In this document: one piece after another, positions 27,030 through 36,600 of the stretch
Layout of the letters: each line of letters begins with the position of its first letter
How positions within the stretch are numbered: the first letter of the stretch is position 1
NCBI RefSeq assembly: GCF_963674635.1
Contig: NZ_OY771475.1
Coordinates: 3,547,501-3,611,500, forward strand
DNA: 64,000 nucleotides
From: Breoghania sp.
GTDB lineage: Bacteria; Pseudomonadota; Alphaproteobacteria; Rhizobiales; Stappiaceae
Reading direction: 5' to 3'
Translations under genes and position numbers: made by a program
Notes under the pieces: generated by a model
Databases searched by the model: none
The model's input: the letters and a program-made list of their open reading frames with translations, nothing else
What the model was told of the DNA's origin: nothing

Positions 27030-27745
27030 GGCAAGTAGCTGCAAAGTCTTTCCGCTCGTTCTGGCAAATCGTATGTCCCAGGGTCGAAAAGGGTCAACGA
27101 GAGCGCATTGACATTGGCGGGTAATTCTTTGTTTGAGCCGCCTGATCCGAGTAAAGTCGCAGAAATGAAGGGAAATTAGCTTCTGGTGGTCATTCCGGTC
27201 GCAGACAAGAAAAGACTGGTGGCGGGTAATTTTTTGTCCCGCGTGGTGAATTCTTGCGCTCGGTGGTTGGAAGCTGCGGAAAGACCTGCATTGTTGTCGC
27301 AGGCCGAGAAAGACGATCTGCCAAGCCAAGCGATTGAAACATTTCAGGAAAATCAGAGGTAAGCCGGGGGCTGCGCTCCTGGCGCAAGCAACAGACAGGC
27401 CCCGTCACCGTCGTCAGGTCTTGCCTCGCAAGAAATTACCATCGCCAGACAAATCCATGGCGTTGACCCATCAAATGACTTGAACCTACGATTTTTGCGA
27501 TCGGCGCACTCTTTCCGGAGTTGCTTTCGATATCTGAGTAGAGATCGGTGCAAGACTTCAAGCTGCGGGAACTCGTTTCCGCGGGATGCGTGAATCTGTG
27601 CCTTCTTACATGCGGAGAGCGGGCGGGAACCCAAGAACAGACCGAGCAATCGACATGCGTCCGGAAATCGAAGACCAAAACTCGACTGAGCGACTGGCCG
27701 CCCAAGTCGTCCGTGACCTGTCGATATCATTGCACGGGGGATGAC
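27030..27745. promoter_or_regulatory. Divergent control region of the GRM locus
   Basis: A 716-base region between the start of the microcompartment operon (minus) and the membrane-protein/kinase genes (plus). It must hold both promoters. Two 17-base direct repeats, GGCGGGTAATTCTTTGT at 27116-27132 and GGCGGGTAATTTTTTGT at 27221-27237, start 105 bp apart, ten helical turns. A related inverted copy, GCAAGAAATTACC, is near 27428-27440. They are good candidates for the AraC-type response regulator. No sigma-54 or clear FNR box was found by eye. A 29-codon frame at 27655-27744 ends two bases before the membrane-protein ATG. Confidence 0.6.
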
Positions 27746-28657
27746 ATGAGTATGATCGGCTTACTCGTCGCTTTTGGCGGCGGCATTTTCGGCGCGGCGA
27801 TCGGGGCTTTGCCCGCCTTCGCCTTCGTCGGCATTCTGACCATGTTGGGCGTGACGATCCAACTTGCCATCGCGCCGGCGGCGACCGACTTCTTCGGAAT
27901 TCCCTTCGGCGTTTTCGGGCCGCACGTGGGTGGTTTCGCCTCCGGCGTGGCGGCTGCCGCCTATGCCGCCTGCAAGGGCAAGCTCGATACCGGGCGCAAC
28001 ATCGTGACCGCCGGCATGGGGCTCAACAGCCCGGACGTGCTGCTGGTTGGCGGTGCTTTCGGCATTATCGGCTATGTGGCTGTCTGGCTCATCGCGATGG
28101 TGCCCGATTTTGGTCCGGGCCTTGCCTGGACGGACTATCCGGGCCTTGGTGTCGTGATCTCCGCCTTCATCGCCCGCCTGGCATGGGGCACTTGCGGCCT
28201 GTGCGGTACGGGGCCGATCAAGGAACGCTTCCTTCACCCCACCGACGCGACCAAGTGGCTGGTTTTCCAGAGTTCCTTTGGTCAGCTTGCGGTCATCGGC
28301 CTGGGCGTCGGACTGTTCGGCGGCTGGCTCGGCATCACCTACGGGATGCCCGGCGCGTTGCTGGCATTTGGTATCTGCGCCGCAAGCCTCATTCTTCTGA
28401 CGCTTGGCGTGCTGACCCCCGTGACCCACCACATCGCGCTTCCGGCCGCCATTGTCGGCGTCGGCTCCGGCAGCATGATCTGGGCCGGTCTGGCGGGGCT
28501 GCTCTGCGCCTTTGTCGGAGAGTTTTACGCGCGCCTCTTCCTTGATGGCAGCGACACGCATATCGACCCGCCAGCCTGCACCATCGCCACGATGACACTG
28601 GTCTTCAACTTCCTGACGTCGATCGGTTTCTGGGCCTACATCCAGTTCCCGGTCTGA
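27746..28657 (+). CDS. Polytopic membrane protein of the GRM locus, unknown family
   Basis: A 303-residue, very hydrophobic protein with about eight predicted membrane spans, rich in Gly and Ala (for example GGGIFGAAIGALPAFAFVGILTML and LGVLTPVTHHIALPAAIVG). A hydrophilic loop with GTCGLCGTGPIKERFLHPTDATK lies in the middle. I do not recognise the family with certainty and see no EutH, MFS or TRAP hallmarks. It is the first gene of the unit divergent from the microcompartment operon and precedes the acid kinase, so import of the diol or export of the acid or alcohol are the obvious ideas. Start chosen at the ATG after GGGGGA. Confidence 0.7.
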   Translation: MSMIGLLVAFGGGIFGAAIGALPAFAFVGILTMLGVTIQLAIAPAATDFFGIPFGVFGPHVGGFASGVAAAAYAACKGKLDTGRNIVTAGMGLNSPDVLLVGGAFGIIGYVAVWLIAMVPDFGPGLAWTDYPGLGVVISAFIARLAWGTCGLCGTGPIKERFLHPTDATKWLVFQSSFGQLAVIGLGVGLFGGWLGITYGMPGALLAFGICAASLILLTLGVLTPVTHHIALPAAIVGVGSGSMIWAGLAGLLCAFVGEFYARLFLDGSDTHIDPPACTIATMTLVFNFLTSIGFWAYIQFPV

Positions 28658-28663
28658 TCAGCT

Positions 28664-28683
28664 GCCGGGGCTTAGGCCCCGGC
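28664..28683 (+). terminator. GC-rich hairpin after the membrane-protein gene
   Basis: GCCGGGGC and GCCCCGGC form an 8-bp stem with loop TTAG immediately after the stop codon. No T-run is present, so termination may be weak and ackA may still be co-transcribed. A further 9-bp inverted repeat, CCTGTCTGC/GCAGACAGG, lies at 28746-28780, before ackA. Confidence 0.4.
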
Positions 28684-28806
28684 GCCGGGCGGGGGATGCG
28701 GAGCCTCCCAATCCGCTTTTCCGCACCCTCGCAAACCGTCTCAGTCCTGTCTGCTTGACGCGATGGCGCATGCAGACAGGCTCCTTTCGAAACATGAGCT
28801 GACATC

Positions 28807-29997
28807 ATGATATTGACCATCAATTGCGGCAGTTCGAGCCTGAAATACCGTCTTTTCAGCGAGGATCTTGCGGCAGTCATTGCCAGTGGCCTGATCGCGC
28901 GGATCGGGGAGGCGGGGGCCTATTGCGAACATAAGGCGCAGGGTCGTCAGGCGGAGATCCACCAGCCAATTCCCGATCAGGACGCCGCCTTCGACATCAT
29001 GGCCGACAACCTGATGCATTCGGAATTCGCGGTGATCGGGGATCCATCCGAAATCACCGCGATCGGGCATCGCGCCGTGCATGGAGGCGATGTCTTCGTG
29101 GCCTCGACGCTGGTCAGCGACGAGGTAATGGCGCAGCTCAGATCCTGCATCCGTTTCGCGCCCCTGCACAACCCCGCCAATATCGCCGGTATTGAGGAAT
29201 GCCAGAAGAAGTTTCCCGGTATTCCCAATGTGGTGGTGTTCGATACGGCCTTTCACCAGACCATGCCGCCCGAAGCGCATGTCTACGCGCTGCCCTACGA
29301 GCTTTACGAAAAGCACGGTGTGCGGCGCTATGGGTTCCACGGCACCTCCTGCCGCTATGTCGCGCAGGCGGCGGCCGACATGCTGTCCCGTCCGATCGAG
29401 GACCTGTCCATGGTTGTCTGCCATCTGGGCAATGGCGTCACCATCGATGCGGTGAAGGGGGGCAGGTCCGTTGATACCAGCCTGGGGTTCGGAACGTTCT
29501 GCGGTGTTCCCATGGGCACCCGCGCAGGCGAATTCGATCCGGCGATCATCTTTCATCTCGTGAAGGAGATGGGCATGACGATCGAGGAGGTGGAGGCGAT
29601 CTGCTACAAGAAAAGCGGGCTTCTGGGCGTTTCCGGCGTCAGCAACGACATGCGGGAGGTGGAGAAGCGCGCGGCTGAAGGGGACACGCGTTGCGCGCTT
29701 GCCCTGGAAATCTTCGTCTATCACATCCGCAAGACGATCGGGGCCTATGCGGCCGCGATGAACGGGCTCGACGCGCTCGTCTTTACCGCCGGTATCGGCG
29801 AGAACTGCGCGACCGTGCGCTCGAAAGTCTGCGCGGGACTTGGCGTTCTGGGGGTGCAGATCGATGAGGGCATCAACGGGATGGTGCGCGATGGTCATCC
29901 CAATATCAGTTCGGCAGAGGCGCGCGTCGCCACGCTCGTCGTGCCGACAGATGAAGAGCGGATGATCGCAATCGATACGGTTGACCTGCTGCATTGA
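28807..29997 (+). CDS. ackA: Acetate/propionate kinase
   Basis: Makes ATP and acetate or propionate from the acyl phosphate. At 396 residues it has the usual AckA length. Motifs are ILTINCGSSSLKYRLF (N-terminal phosphate-binding), VVFDTAFHQTMP, RRYGFHGTSCRYV, and FTAGIGENCATVR. In this setting it completes the energy-yielding branch after PduL, as AckA/PduW does in other catabolic microcompartments, and would act in the cytosol since no encapsulation peptide is seen. It lies downstream of the membrane-protein gene and ends with a strong terminator. Confidence 0.96.
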   Translation: MILTINCGSSSLKYRLFSEDLAAVIASGLIARIGEAGAYCEHKAQGRQAEIHQPIPDQDAAFDIMADNLMHSEFAVIGDPSEITAIGHRAVHGGDVFVASTLVSDEVMAQLRSCIRFAPLHNPANIAGIEECQKKFPGIPNVVVFDTAFHQTMPPEAHVYALPYELYEKHGVRRYGFHGTSCRYVAQAAADMLSRPIEDLSMVVCHLGNGVTIDAVKGGRSVDTSLGFGTFCGVPMGTRAGEFDPAIIFHLVKEMGMTIEEVEAICYKKSGLLGVSGVSNDMREVEKRAAEGDTRCALALEIFVYHIRKTIGAYAAAMNGLDALVFTAGIGENCATVRSKVCAGLGVLGVQIDEGINGMVRDGHPNISSAEARVATLVVPTDEERMIAIDTVDLLH

Positions 29998-30053
29998 GGC
30001 GCATCGCGCTTGCCATCGGATCTGTCATCGGGCTTTCCATTGGGCCTGATGAA

Positions 30054-30089
30054 CTCGGGGCGGTCTCTGACCGCCCCGAGCCTCGTTTT
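30054..30089 (+). terminator. Intrinsic terminator after ackA
   Basis: Perfect 12-bp stem CTCGGGGCGGTC/GACCGCCCCGAG with loop TCT, followed by CCTCGTTTT. It closes the acid-kinase transcription unit about 57 bases after the stop. Confidence 0.88.
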
Positions 30090-30338
30090 GGGCCCTGCCG
30101 GGTGGCGATGAGGATGATCTCGACCGTGTAATCCAGGCGGCATCCGGCACTTGCCAGCCTCGGACACCCGGCCCGCAATCGACGTTCCTGTGGTGGGGAA
30201 ATGGCCGGGATGGGACCCTGCCATATGAATTCTCTATGGGCTGGATCGCATTTCCGTATTTGGGCCGCGCGCGATTGGTCGCCTAGAGACTATGCCTCGC
30301 CGCCACCTGTCCGGTGTTCGTGCCCATGGGAGAGACCA

Positions 30339-31499
30339 GTGCTGCAAGCTTCAAACGACTATCAGGATATCCGCGACGCCGTGCGGGCGCTTTGCGCCGA
30401 GTTCCCCGACGAGTATCACCGCAAGATCGATGATGAGCGCGCCTATCCGGAAGAGTTTGTCGATGCCCTGACCAAGGCGGGCTGGATGGCGGCGCTGATC
30501 CCGGAGGAATATGGCGGGTCTGGGCTGGGCCTCACCGAGGCCTCCGTGATCATGGAGGAAATCAACCGGGCTGGCGGCAATTCGGGCGCCTGTCACGGGC
30601 AGATGTACAACATGAACACGCTGGTCCGGCACGGCTCGAAGGAACAGCGTGAGTGCTATCTTCCCAAGATTGCGGCGGGCGAATTGCGCCTTCAGTCCAT
30701 GGGCGTGACGGAGCCGACCACCGGCACCGATACCACCAAGATCAAGACGACCGCGGTGTGCAAGGGCGACCGGTATGTGATCAACGGCCAGAAGGTCTGG
30801 ATCAGCCGCGTCCAGCATTCCGACCTGATGATCCTTCTGGCGCGCACCACGCCTCTGGCGGACGTGAAGAGGAAATCCGAAGGGCTTTCGATCTTTCTCG
30901 TCGACATCAAGGAAGCCATGAAGAGCGGCATGACGGTCGCGCCGATCCGCAACATGGTCAATCACGAGACCAACGAGCTGTTTTTCGACAATCTGGAAAT
31001 TCCGGCGGAGAACCTGATCGGCGAGGAGGGGATGGGCTTCAAGTACATCCTGACAGGCCTCAATGCCGAGCGCGCGCTGATCGCCGCCGAGTGTATCGGC
31101 GACGGCCACTGGTTCACCGACCGCGTCACGGCCTATGTGAAGGAACGCAACGTGTTCGGGCGGCCCATCGGGCAGAACCAGGGCGTTCAGTTCCCGATCG
31201 CGGAAGCCTATATCGAGATCGAGGCCGCGAGCCTGATGCGCTATGAGGCCTGCCGCCTCTATGACGAAGGCAAGCCCTGCGGTGCGCAGGCCAACATGGC
31301 CAAATATCTGGCCGCCAAGGCCTCCTGGGAGGCAGCCAATGCCTGCATCCAGTTCCATGGCGGCTTTGGCTTTGCCTGCGAATACGATGTGGAGCGCAAG
31401 TTCCGCGAGACCCGGCTCTATCAGGTCGCGCCGATCTCCACCAACCTGATCCTCTCCCACATTGCGGAACATGTTCTCGGCCTGCCGAGGTCGTTCTGA
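30339..31499 (+). CDS. Acyl-CoA dehydrogenase
   Basis: A 386-residue FAD enzyme that introduces a double bond into an acyl-CoA and passes electrons to ETF. It has the three usual domains; SMGVTEPTTGTDTTKIKTTA is the flavin-binding loop and QFHGGFGFACEYDVERKFRE the C-terminal signature. At the position of the MCAD-type catalytic Glu (YEG) the sequence reads YQVAPI. The base may instead be the Glu in GLNAERALIAAE, as in isovaleryl- and long-chain-type enzymes. The GTG start follows GGGAGAGACCA; the in-frame region upstream does not look coding. The stop overlaps the start of the CoA-transferase gene. The substrate is unknown; the neighbours suggest a dicarboxylic or hydroxy-acid CoA ester. Confidence 0.93.
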   Translation: MLQASNDYQDIRDAVRALCAEFPDEYHRKIDDERAYPEEFVDALTKAGWMAALIPEEYGGSGLGLTEASVIMEEINRAGGNSGACHGQMYNMNTLVRHGSKEQRECYLPKIAAGELRLQSMGVTEPTTGTDTTKIKTTAVCKGDRYVINGQKVWISRVQHSDLMILLARTTPLADVKRKSEGLSIFLVDIKEAMKSGMTVAPIRNMVNHETNELFFDNLEIPAENLIGEEGMGFKYILTGLNAERALIAAECIGDGHWFTDRVTAYVKERNVFGRPIGQNQGVQFPIAEAYIEIEAASLMRYEACRLYDEGKPCGAQANMAKYLAAKASWEAANACIQFHGGFGFACEYDVERKFRETRLYQVAPISTNLILSHIAEHVLGLPRSF

Positions 31500-32620
31500 T
31501 GGGGATGCCGCTGGAGGGATTGACGGTCGTCGCCATCGAACAGGCGGTGGCGGCGCCGTTCTGCACCGCGCGTCTGGCCGATGCGGGGGCGCAGGTGTTC
31601 AAGATCGAGCGCCCGGAAGGCGATTTCGCGCGCGGTTACGATGATGTCGCGGCGGGCCAGTCGAGCTATTTCGTCTGGCTTAATCGGGGCAAGCAATCGG
31701 TGACGCTGAACCTCGCCTCGCCGGACGGCAAGGCGGAGCTGAAGAAGCTTATCGATAGGGCGGATGTGGTGGTCCAGAACCTGAAGCGCGGCGCGCTGGC
31801 CCGGCTCGGCTTCGATCCGGCGGAGCTGGTGAAGGCCAATCCAGGCCTCATCGTGTGTTCCATTTCCGGTTACGGCGATCAGGGACCGCTGGCCGATCGC
31901 AAGGCCTATGATCTTCTGATCCAGGCGGAATCCGGTCTCTGCTCGATTACGGGTACGGCGGAAGGGCCCTCGCGCGTCGGGCTTTCCATTGTCGATATCG
32001 CAACCGGGGCGACCGCGCATGCGGCCATTCTGGAGGCGCTGATCGGGCGCTCCATCACGGGCAAGGGCGCCAATATCTCCGTGTCCATGTTCGACGTGAT
32101 CGCGGAATGGCTGACCGTGCCGCTGCTCAATCACGAGGGCGGCAAGACGCCAAAGCGCATCGGTCTCGCCCATCCCTCCATTTCGCCTTATGGCGTTTTT
32201 GAGAGCCGAGACGGTCGCCCGATCCTCATTTCCATTCAGAGCGACCGGGAATGGCGCAATCTGGCGAAGATCTTTCTGGAAGATGAGGCGCTGGGCACGG
32301 ATTCGCGGTTTGCCACCAATGTGGCGCGGGTTGAAAACCGCAACCAGACGGATGCCATTGTGGCCGCTGCCTTTGCAAGGCGTGATTGCGACGACGCCAT
32401 CGCGGCGCTCTTGAAGGCCGATGTGGCGCTGGCGCTGGTCAATGACATGGCCGGTCTTTCGAGCCATCCGCATCTGCGCCGGATCACGGTCGAAAGCCCC
32501 AATGGACCGGTCTCCTTTCCCGCACCTGCGCCGATCTTTGCCGGGGAAGACCGTTCTTATGGTCCGGTGCCCGCATTGCAGCGGGAAAGGAAGACGAGCG
32601 GCAACGGGCGAGACGCATGA
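31499..32620 (+). CDS. Class III (CaiB/BaiF) CoA-transferase
   Basis: A 373-residue family III CoA-transferase that moves CoA between carboxylic acids. The N-terminal block PLEGLTVVAIEQAVAAPFCTARLADAGAQVFKIERPEGD is diagnostic, followed by DVVVQNLKRGALARLGFD and ICSISGYGDQGPLADRKAYDLLIQAESGL; the catalytic Asp lies in the KAYDLL segment. It is translationally coupled to the acyl-CoA dehydrogenase upstream and to the lyase downstream. It probably activates the acid that the other two enzymes use. Confidence 0.94.
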   Translation: MGMPLEGLTVVAIEQAVAAPFCTARLADAGAQVFKIERPEGDFARGYDDVAAGQSSYFVWLNRGKQSVTLNLASPDGKAELKKLIDRADVVVQNLKRGALARLGFDPAELVKANPGLIVCSISGYGDQGPLADRKAYDLLIQAESGLCSITGTAEGPSRVGLSIVDIATGATAHAAILEALIGRSITGKGANISVSMFDVIAEWLTVPLLNHEGGKTPKRIGLAHPSISPYGVFESRDGRPILISIQSDREWRNLAKIFLEDEALGTDSRFATNVARVENRNQTDAIVAAAFARRDCDDAIAALLKADVALALVNDMAGLSSHPHLRRITVESPNGPVSFPAPAPIFAGEDRSYGPVPALQRERKTSGNGRDA

Positions 32621-33420
32621 CGGCGGGGATCGATCTGACCATCTTGCGGTCGCTGCTGTTCGTGCCCGCCAACCGGCCCGACCGCTTCGCGAAGGCCGCG
32701 ATGGCAGAGCCCGATGCGGTGATCCTCGATCTGGAGGATGCGGTGGGCGAGGCCGACAAGGAAAGCGCGCGCGAAGAGCTCGCGACCGATTTCACCGATC
32801 TGCCCGTCATCGTTCGCATCAATGCAAGCGGCACACCCTGGCATCCGCGCGATGTCGCCGCCGTGCGTGCGCTCAAGCCTGCCGGGGTGATCCTGCCCAA
32901 GGCGGAAACGGCGCAAGGCGTTGCCGCGGTTGTCGCGGCTCTTCAGGGGGAGGTTCCCCTCATTGCGCTGATCGAGACCGCCCTGGGGCTTGCCAACGCG
33001 CGCGCCATTGCTGCGACAGCGGGCGTTCGGCGTCTGGCCTTCGGCTCCGTTGACTATTGCGCGGATCTCGCCTGCGATCACTTGCGCGAAATCCTGCTGC
33101 CGGCACGTGTCGAACTCGTGCTCGCCTCGCGGCTGGCGGGTCTTTCTCCACCCATCGACGGTGTGACGACGGTGCTCGACGATCCCTCCGTCACGGCGGG
33201 AGATGCGGCGCATGCGCGCAGCCTCGGCATGTCGGGCAAGTTGTGCATCCACCCCAGACAGATCGCCCCGGTCCGGAGGGCTTTTGCACCTTCCGAAGCC
33301 GAAATCGCATGGGCGCGGCGGGTTCTTGCCGCTGGCGACGGCGCGGTCTCGGTGGAGGGCGCCATGGTGGATGAGCCGGTTCGCCGACGCGCCCGCACGA
33401 TTCTTGCATCCATCGGTTGA
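32617..33420 (+). CDS. CitE-like CoA-ester lyase (HpcH/HpaI family)
   Basis: A 267-residue protein of the citrate lyase beta/malyl-CoA lyase family. RSLLFVPANRPDRFAKA is the usual start of CitE-like lyases, with LDLEDAVGEADKESARE (metal-binding acidic residues), IALIETALGLANARAIA and FGSVDYCADL following. It would cleave a 3-hydroxy-dicarboxyl-CoA (malyl- or citramalyl-CoA type) to an acyl-CoA and a keto acid. Free-standing members are not parts of citrate lyase. It overlaps the CoA-transferase stop, forming a three-gene operon. Confidence 0.9.
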   Translation: MTAGIDLTILRSLLFVPANRPDRFAKAAMAEPDAVILDLEDAVGEADKESAREELATDFTDLPVIVRINASGTPWHPRDVAAVRALKPAGVILPKAETAQGVAAVVAALQGEVPLIALIETALGLANARAIAATAGVRRLAFGSVDYCADLACDHLREILLPARVELVLASRLAGLSPPIDGVTTVLDDPSVTAGDAAHARSLGMSGKLCIHPRQIAPVRRAFAPSEAEIAWARRVLAAGDGAVSVEGAMVDEPVRRRARTILASIG

Positions 33421-33685
33421 GCATCCGGTTGTCGCTGATCCGCAACGACTGCACTCCCGACGTGTGTTCCTGTTCATATGCACGGTGACGGCACTGGCAG
33501 AATGTCTTAAAAGACCTCCTTTGCCGGTTCCGAATTTCGGGAGCGGATTCCTTAACTTGTGGCCATTTCGCATTGCGAGACGCGCCACTTGGGGGGAATG
33601 AACCGCGGATCCGCGTCATGCTCTCCCGGATCGATTTCGTCCGTGCGTCCGGTGTCAGGCCGGTCCAAATGATAGTGAAGGCTCC

Positions 33686-36600
33686 ATGTCCGAATTCAGC
33701 AAGATCCTGATCGCCAATCGTGGCGAGATCGCCATCCGCGTCATGCGCGCTGCCAATGAACTGGGCAAGAAAACGGTCGCGGTCTATGCGCAAGAGGACA
33801 AACTCTCGCTGCACAGGTTCAAGGCAGACGAGGCCTATCGCATCGGCGAGGGGCTGGGGCCGGTCGCGGCCTATCTCTCCATTCCCGAGATCATCCGGGT
33901 CGCGCGCCTTTCGGGTGCCGACGCGATCCATCCCGGCTATGGGCTGCTTTCGGAAAACCCCGCGTTGGTCGATGCCTGCCGCGAAGCCGGGATCGCCTTT
34001 ATCGGCCCGTCGGCGGAAACCATGCGCAAGCTTGGCGACAAGGCGAGCGCGCGCAAGATCGCGATCGCGGCCGATGTGCCCGTCATTCCGGCGTCTGAAG
34101 TCCTCGACGATGATATGGACGCCGCGCGCAAGGTTGCCGCCGAGATCGGCTATCCCTTGATGCTCAAGGCCTCCTGGGGCGGTGGCGGTCGCGGCATGCG
34201 CCCGATCTACGGCCCGGAGGAGCTAGAGGACAAGGTGCGCGAAGGACGGCGCGAGGCCGAGGCCGCATTCGGCAACGGCGAGGGCTATCTGGAAAAGATG
34301 ATCATCCGCGCCCGCCACGTGGAAGTGCAGCTTCTGGGCGACAAGCAGGGCAACATCTATCACCTGTGGGAGCGCGACTGCTCGGTGCAGCGGCGCAACC
34401 AGAAGGTCGTGGAGCGCGCGCCCGCGCCCTACCTGAGCGATGCCCAGCGCGCGGAAGTGTGCGAACTGGGCCGCCGCATCGCGGCCCATGTGGGATATGA
34501 ATGTGCGGGCACGGCCGAGTTCCTGATGGATATGGAAAGCGGCAATTTCTACTTCATCGAGGTGAACCCGCGCATTCAGGTGGAACACACGGTCACGGAA
34601 GAGATCACCGGCATCGATATCGTGCGTGCCCAGATCCTGCTTGCGGAAGGAAAATGCCTGGCGGAGGCAACCGGCAAGGCGAGCCAGAAGGCGGTGACGC
34701 ATAACGGGCATGCCATCCAGTGCCGGATCACCACGGAAGACCCGACCAACAATTTCATTCCCGACTATGGCCGCATCTCCGCCTATCGCGGGGCGACCGG
34801 GCTCGGGGTGCGCCTTGATGGCGGTACGGCCTATTCGGGCGCGGTGATCACCCGCTACTATGACAGCCTGCTTGAAAAGGTGACGGCCTGGGCGCCGACG
34901 CCGGAGGCGGCGATCGCGCGCATGGACCGCGCGCTTCGCGAGTTCCGAATCCGCGGGGTTTCCACGAATATCGACTTCGTGATCAACCTGCTGCGCCACC
35001 CAACCTTCCTGAACGACGCCTATACGACGCGCTTCATCGACGAGACGCCCTCGTTGTTCGATTTCAAGCCGCGCCGTGACCGGGCGACCAAGATCCTGCA
35101 CTACATCGCGGATATCTCGGTCAACGGGCACCCGGAAACCGAAGGCCGCTACAAGCCGCTTCCCGATGCGCGGGTCGCGGTCGCCCCTGAGTGCCGGGTG
35201 GAAACGCCGGTTCCCGGCACACGCCAGATTTTCGCGGAACGTGGGGCCAAGGGGCTGGCGGACTGGATGCTGGAGCAGAAGCGCCTGCTCATCACCGATA
35301 CCGCCATGCGTGACGGTCACCAGTCATTGCTCGCCACCCGCATGCGCTCCTTCGACATGAAGCAGGTGGCGCCTGCCTATGCGGCGAACCTGCCGGAACT
35401 CTTCTCGGTGGAATGCTGGGGTGGCGCGACCTTCGATGTCGCCTATCGATTCTTGCAGGAAAATCCCTGGCAGCGCCTGCGCGATCTGCGCGCGCGGATG
35501 CCGAACCTGCTGATCCAGATGCTGCTGCGCGGCTCCAACGGCGTCGGCTACACCAATTATCCCGACAACGTGGTGCAGGGCTTCGTTCTGCAGGCCGCCA
35601 AGTCGGGCGTCGATCTCTTCCGTGTCTTCGACAGTCTCAACTGGGTGGAGAACATGCGCGTCTCCATCGATGCGGTGCTGGAATCGGGCCGCATCTGCGA
35701 AGGCGCGATCTGTTACACCGGGGACATCGACAATCCGGCGCGCTCCAAATACGACCTGAAATACTATGTCGACATGGCGCGTGAGCTGCGCGATGCGGGC
35801 GTGCATATCCTCGGTCTGAAGGACATGGCTGGCCTGTTGAAGCCCGCCGCCGCGGTCTCCTTGATCCGGGCGCTGAAGGAAGAGGTCGGCCTGCCGATCC
35901 ATCTCCACACGCATGACACCGCCGGTATCGCTTGCGCGACGATCCTGGCGGCGGCCCATGCCGGTGTCGATGCCGTCGATTGCGCCATGGATTCGCTCTC
36001 CGGCAATACCTCACAGGCAACGCTTGGCACGATCGTGGAAGCCCTTGAGCGCGGTGAACGCGAGACCGGGCTCGACGTGGATGCCATCCGCGAGATCTCC
36101 AATTACTGGGAGGCTGTGCGCGCCTATTACGTGGCTTTCGAAAGCGGCATGCAGGCCCCGGCTTCCGAGGTCTATCTGCACGAGATGCCGGGCGGCCAGT
36201 TCACCAACCTGAAGGCGCAGGCCCGCTCCATGGGGCTTGAAGAGCGCTGGCACGATGTCGCCAAGACCTATGCCGAGGTCAACCAGATGTTCGGCGATAT
36301 CGTGAAGGTCACGCCATCTTCCAAGGTGGTCGGCGACATGGCCCTGATGATGGTCAGCCAGGGGCTGACGCGTGCCGAAGTGGAGGATCCCAATCGGGAC
36401 ATTTCCTTCCCCGACAGTGTCGTGGACATGATGCGCGGCAATCTCGGCCGGCCGGCCGGCGGCTTCCCGGAAGCCCTGCAGAAGAAAATCCTCAAGGGCG
36501 AGACGCCGCTCGACGTGCGTCCCGGCCTCAAGCTTCCCCCGGTGGATTTCGAGGTCAAGCGCCGCGAGGCGTCCGAGGCTGCGGGCGGTGTTGCCATCAA

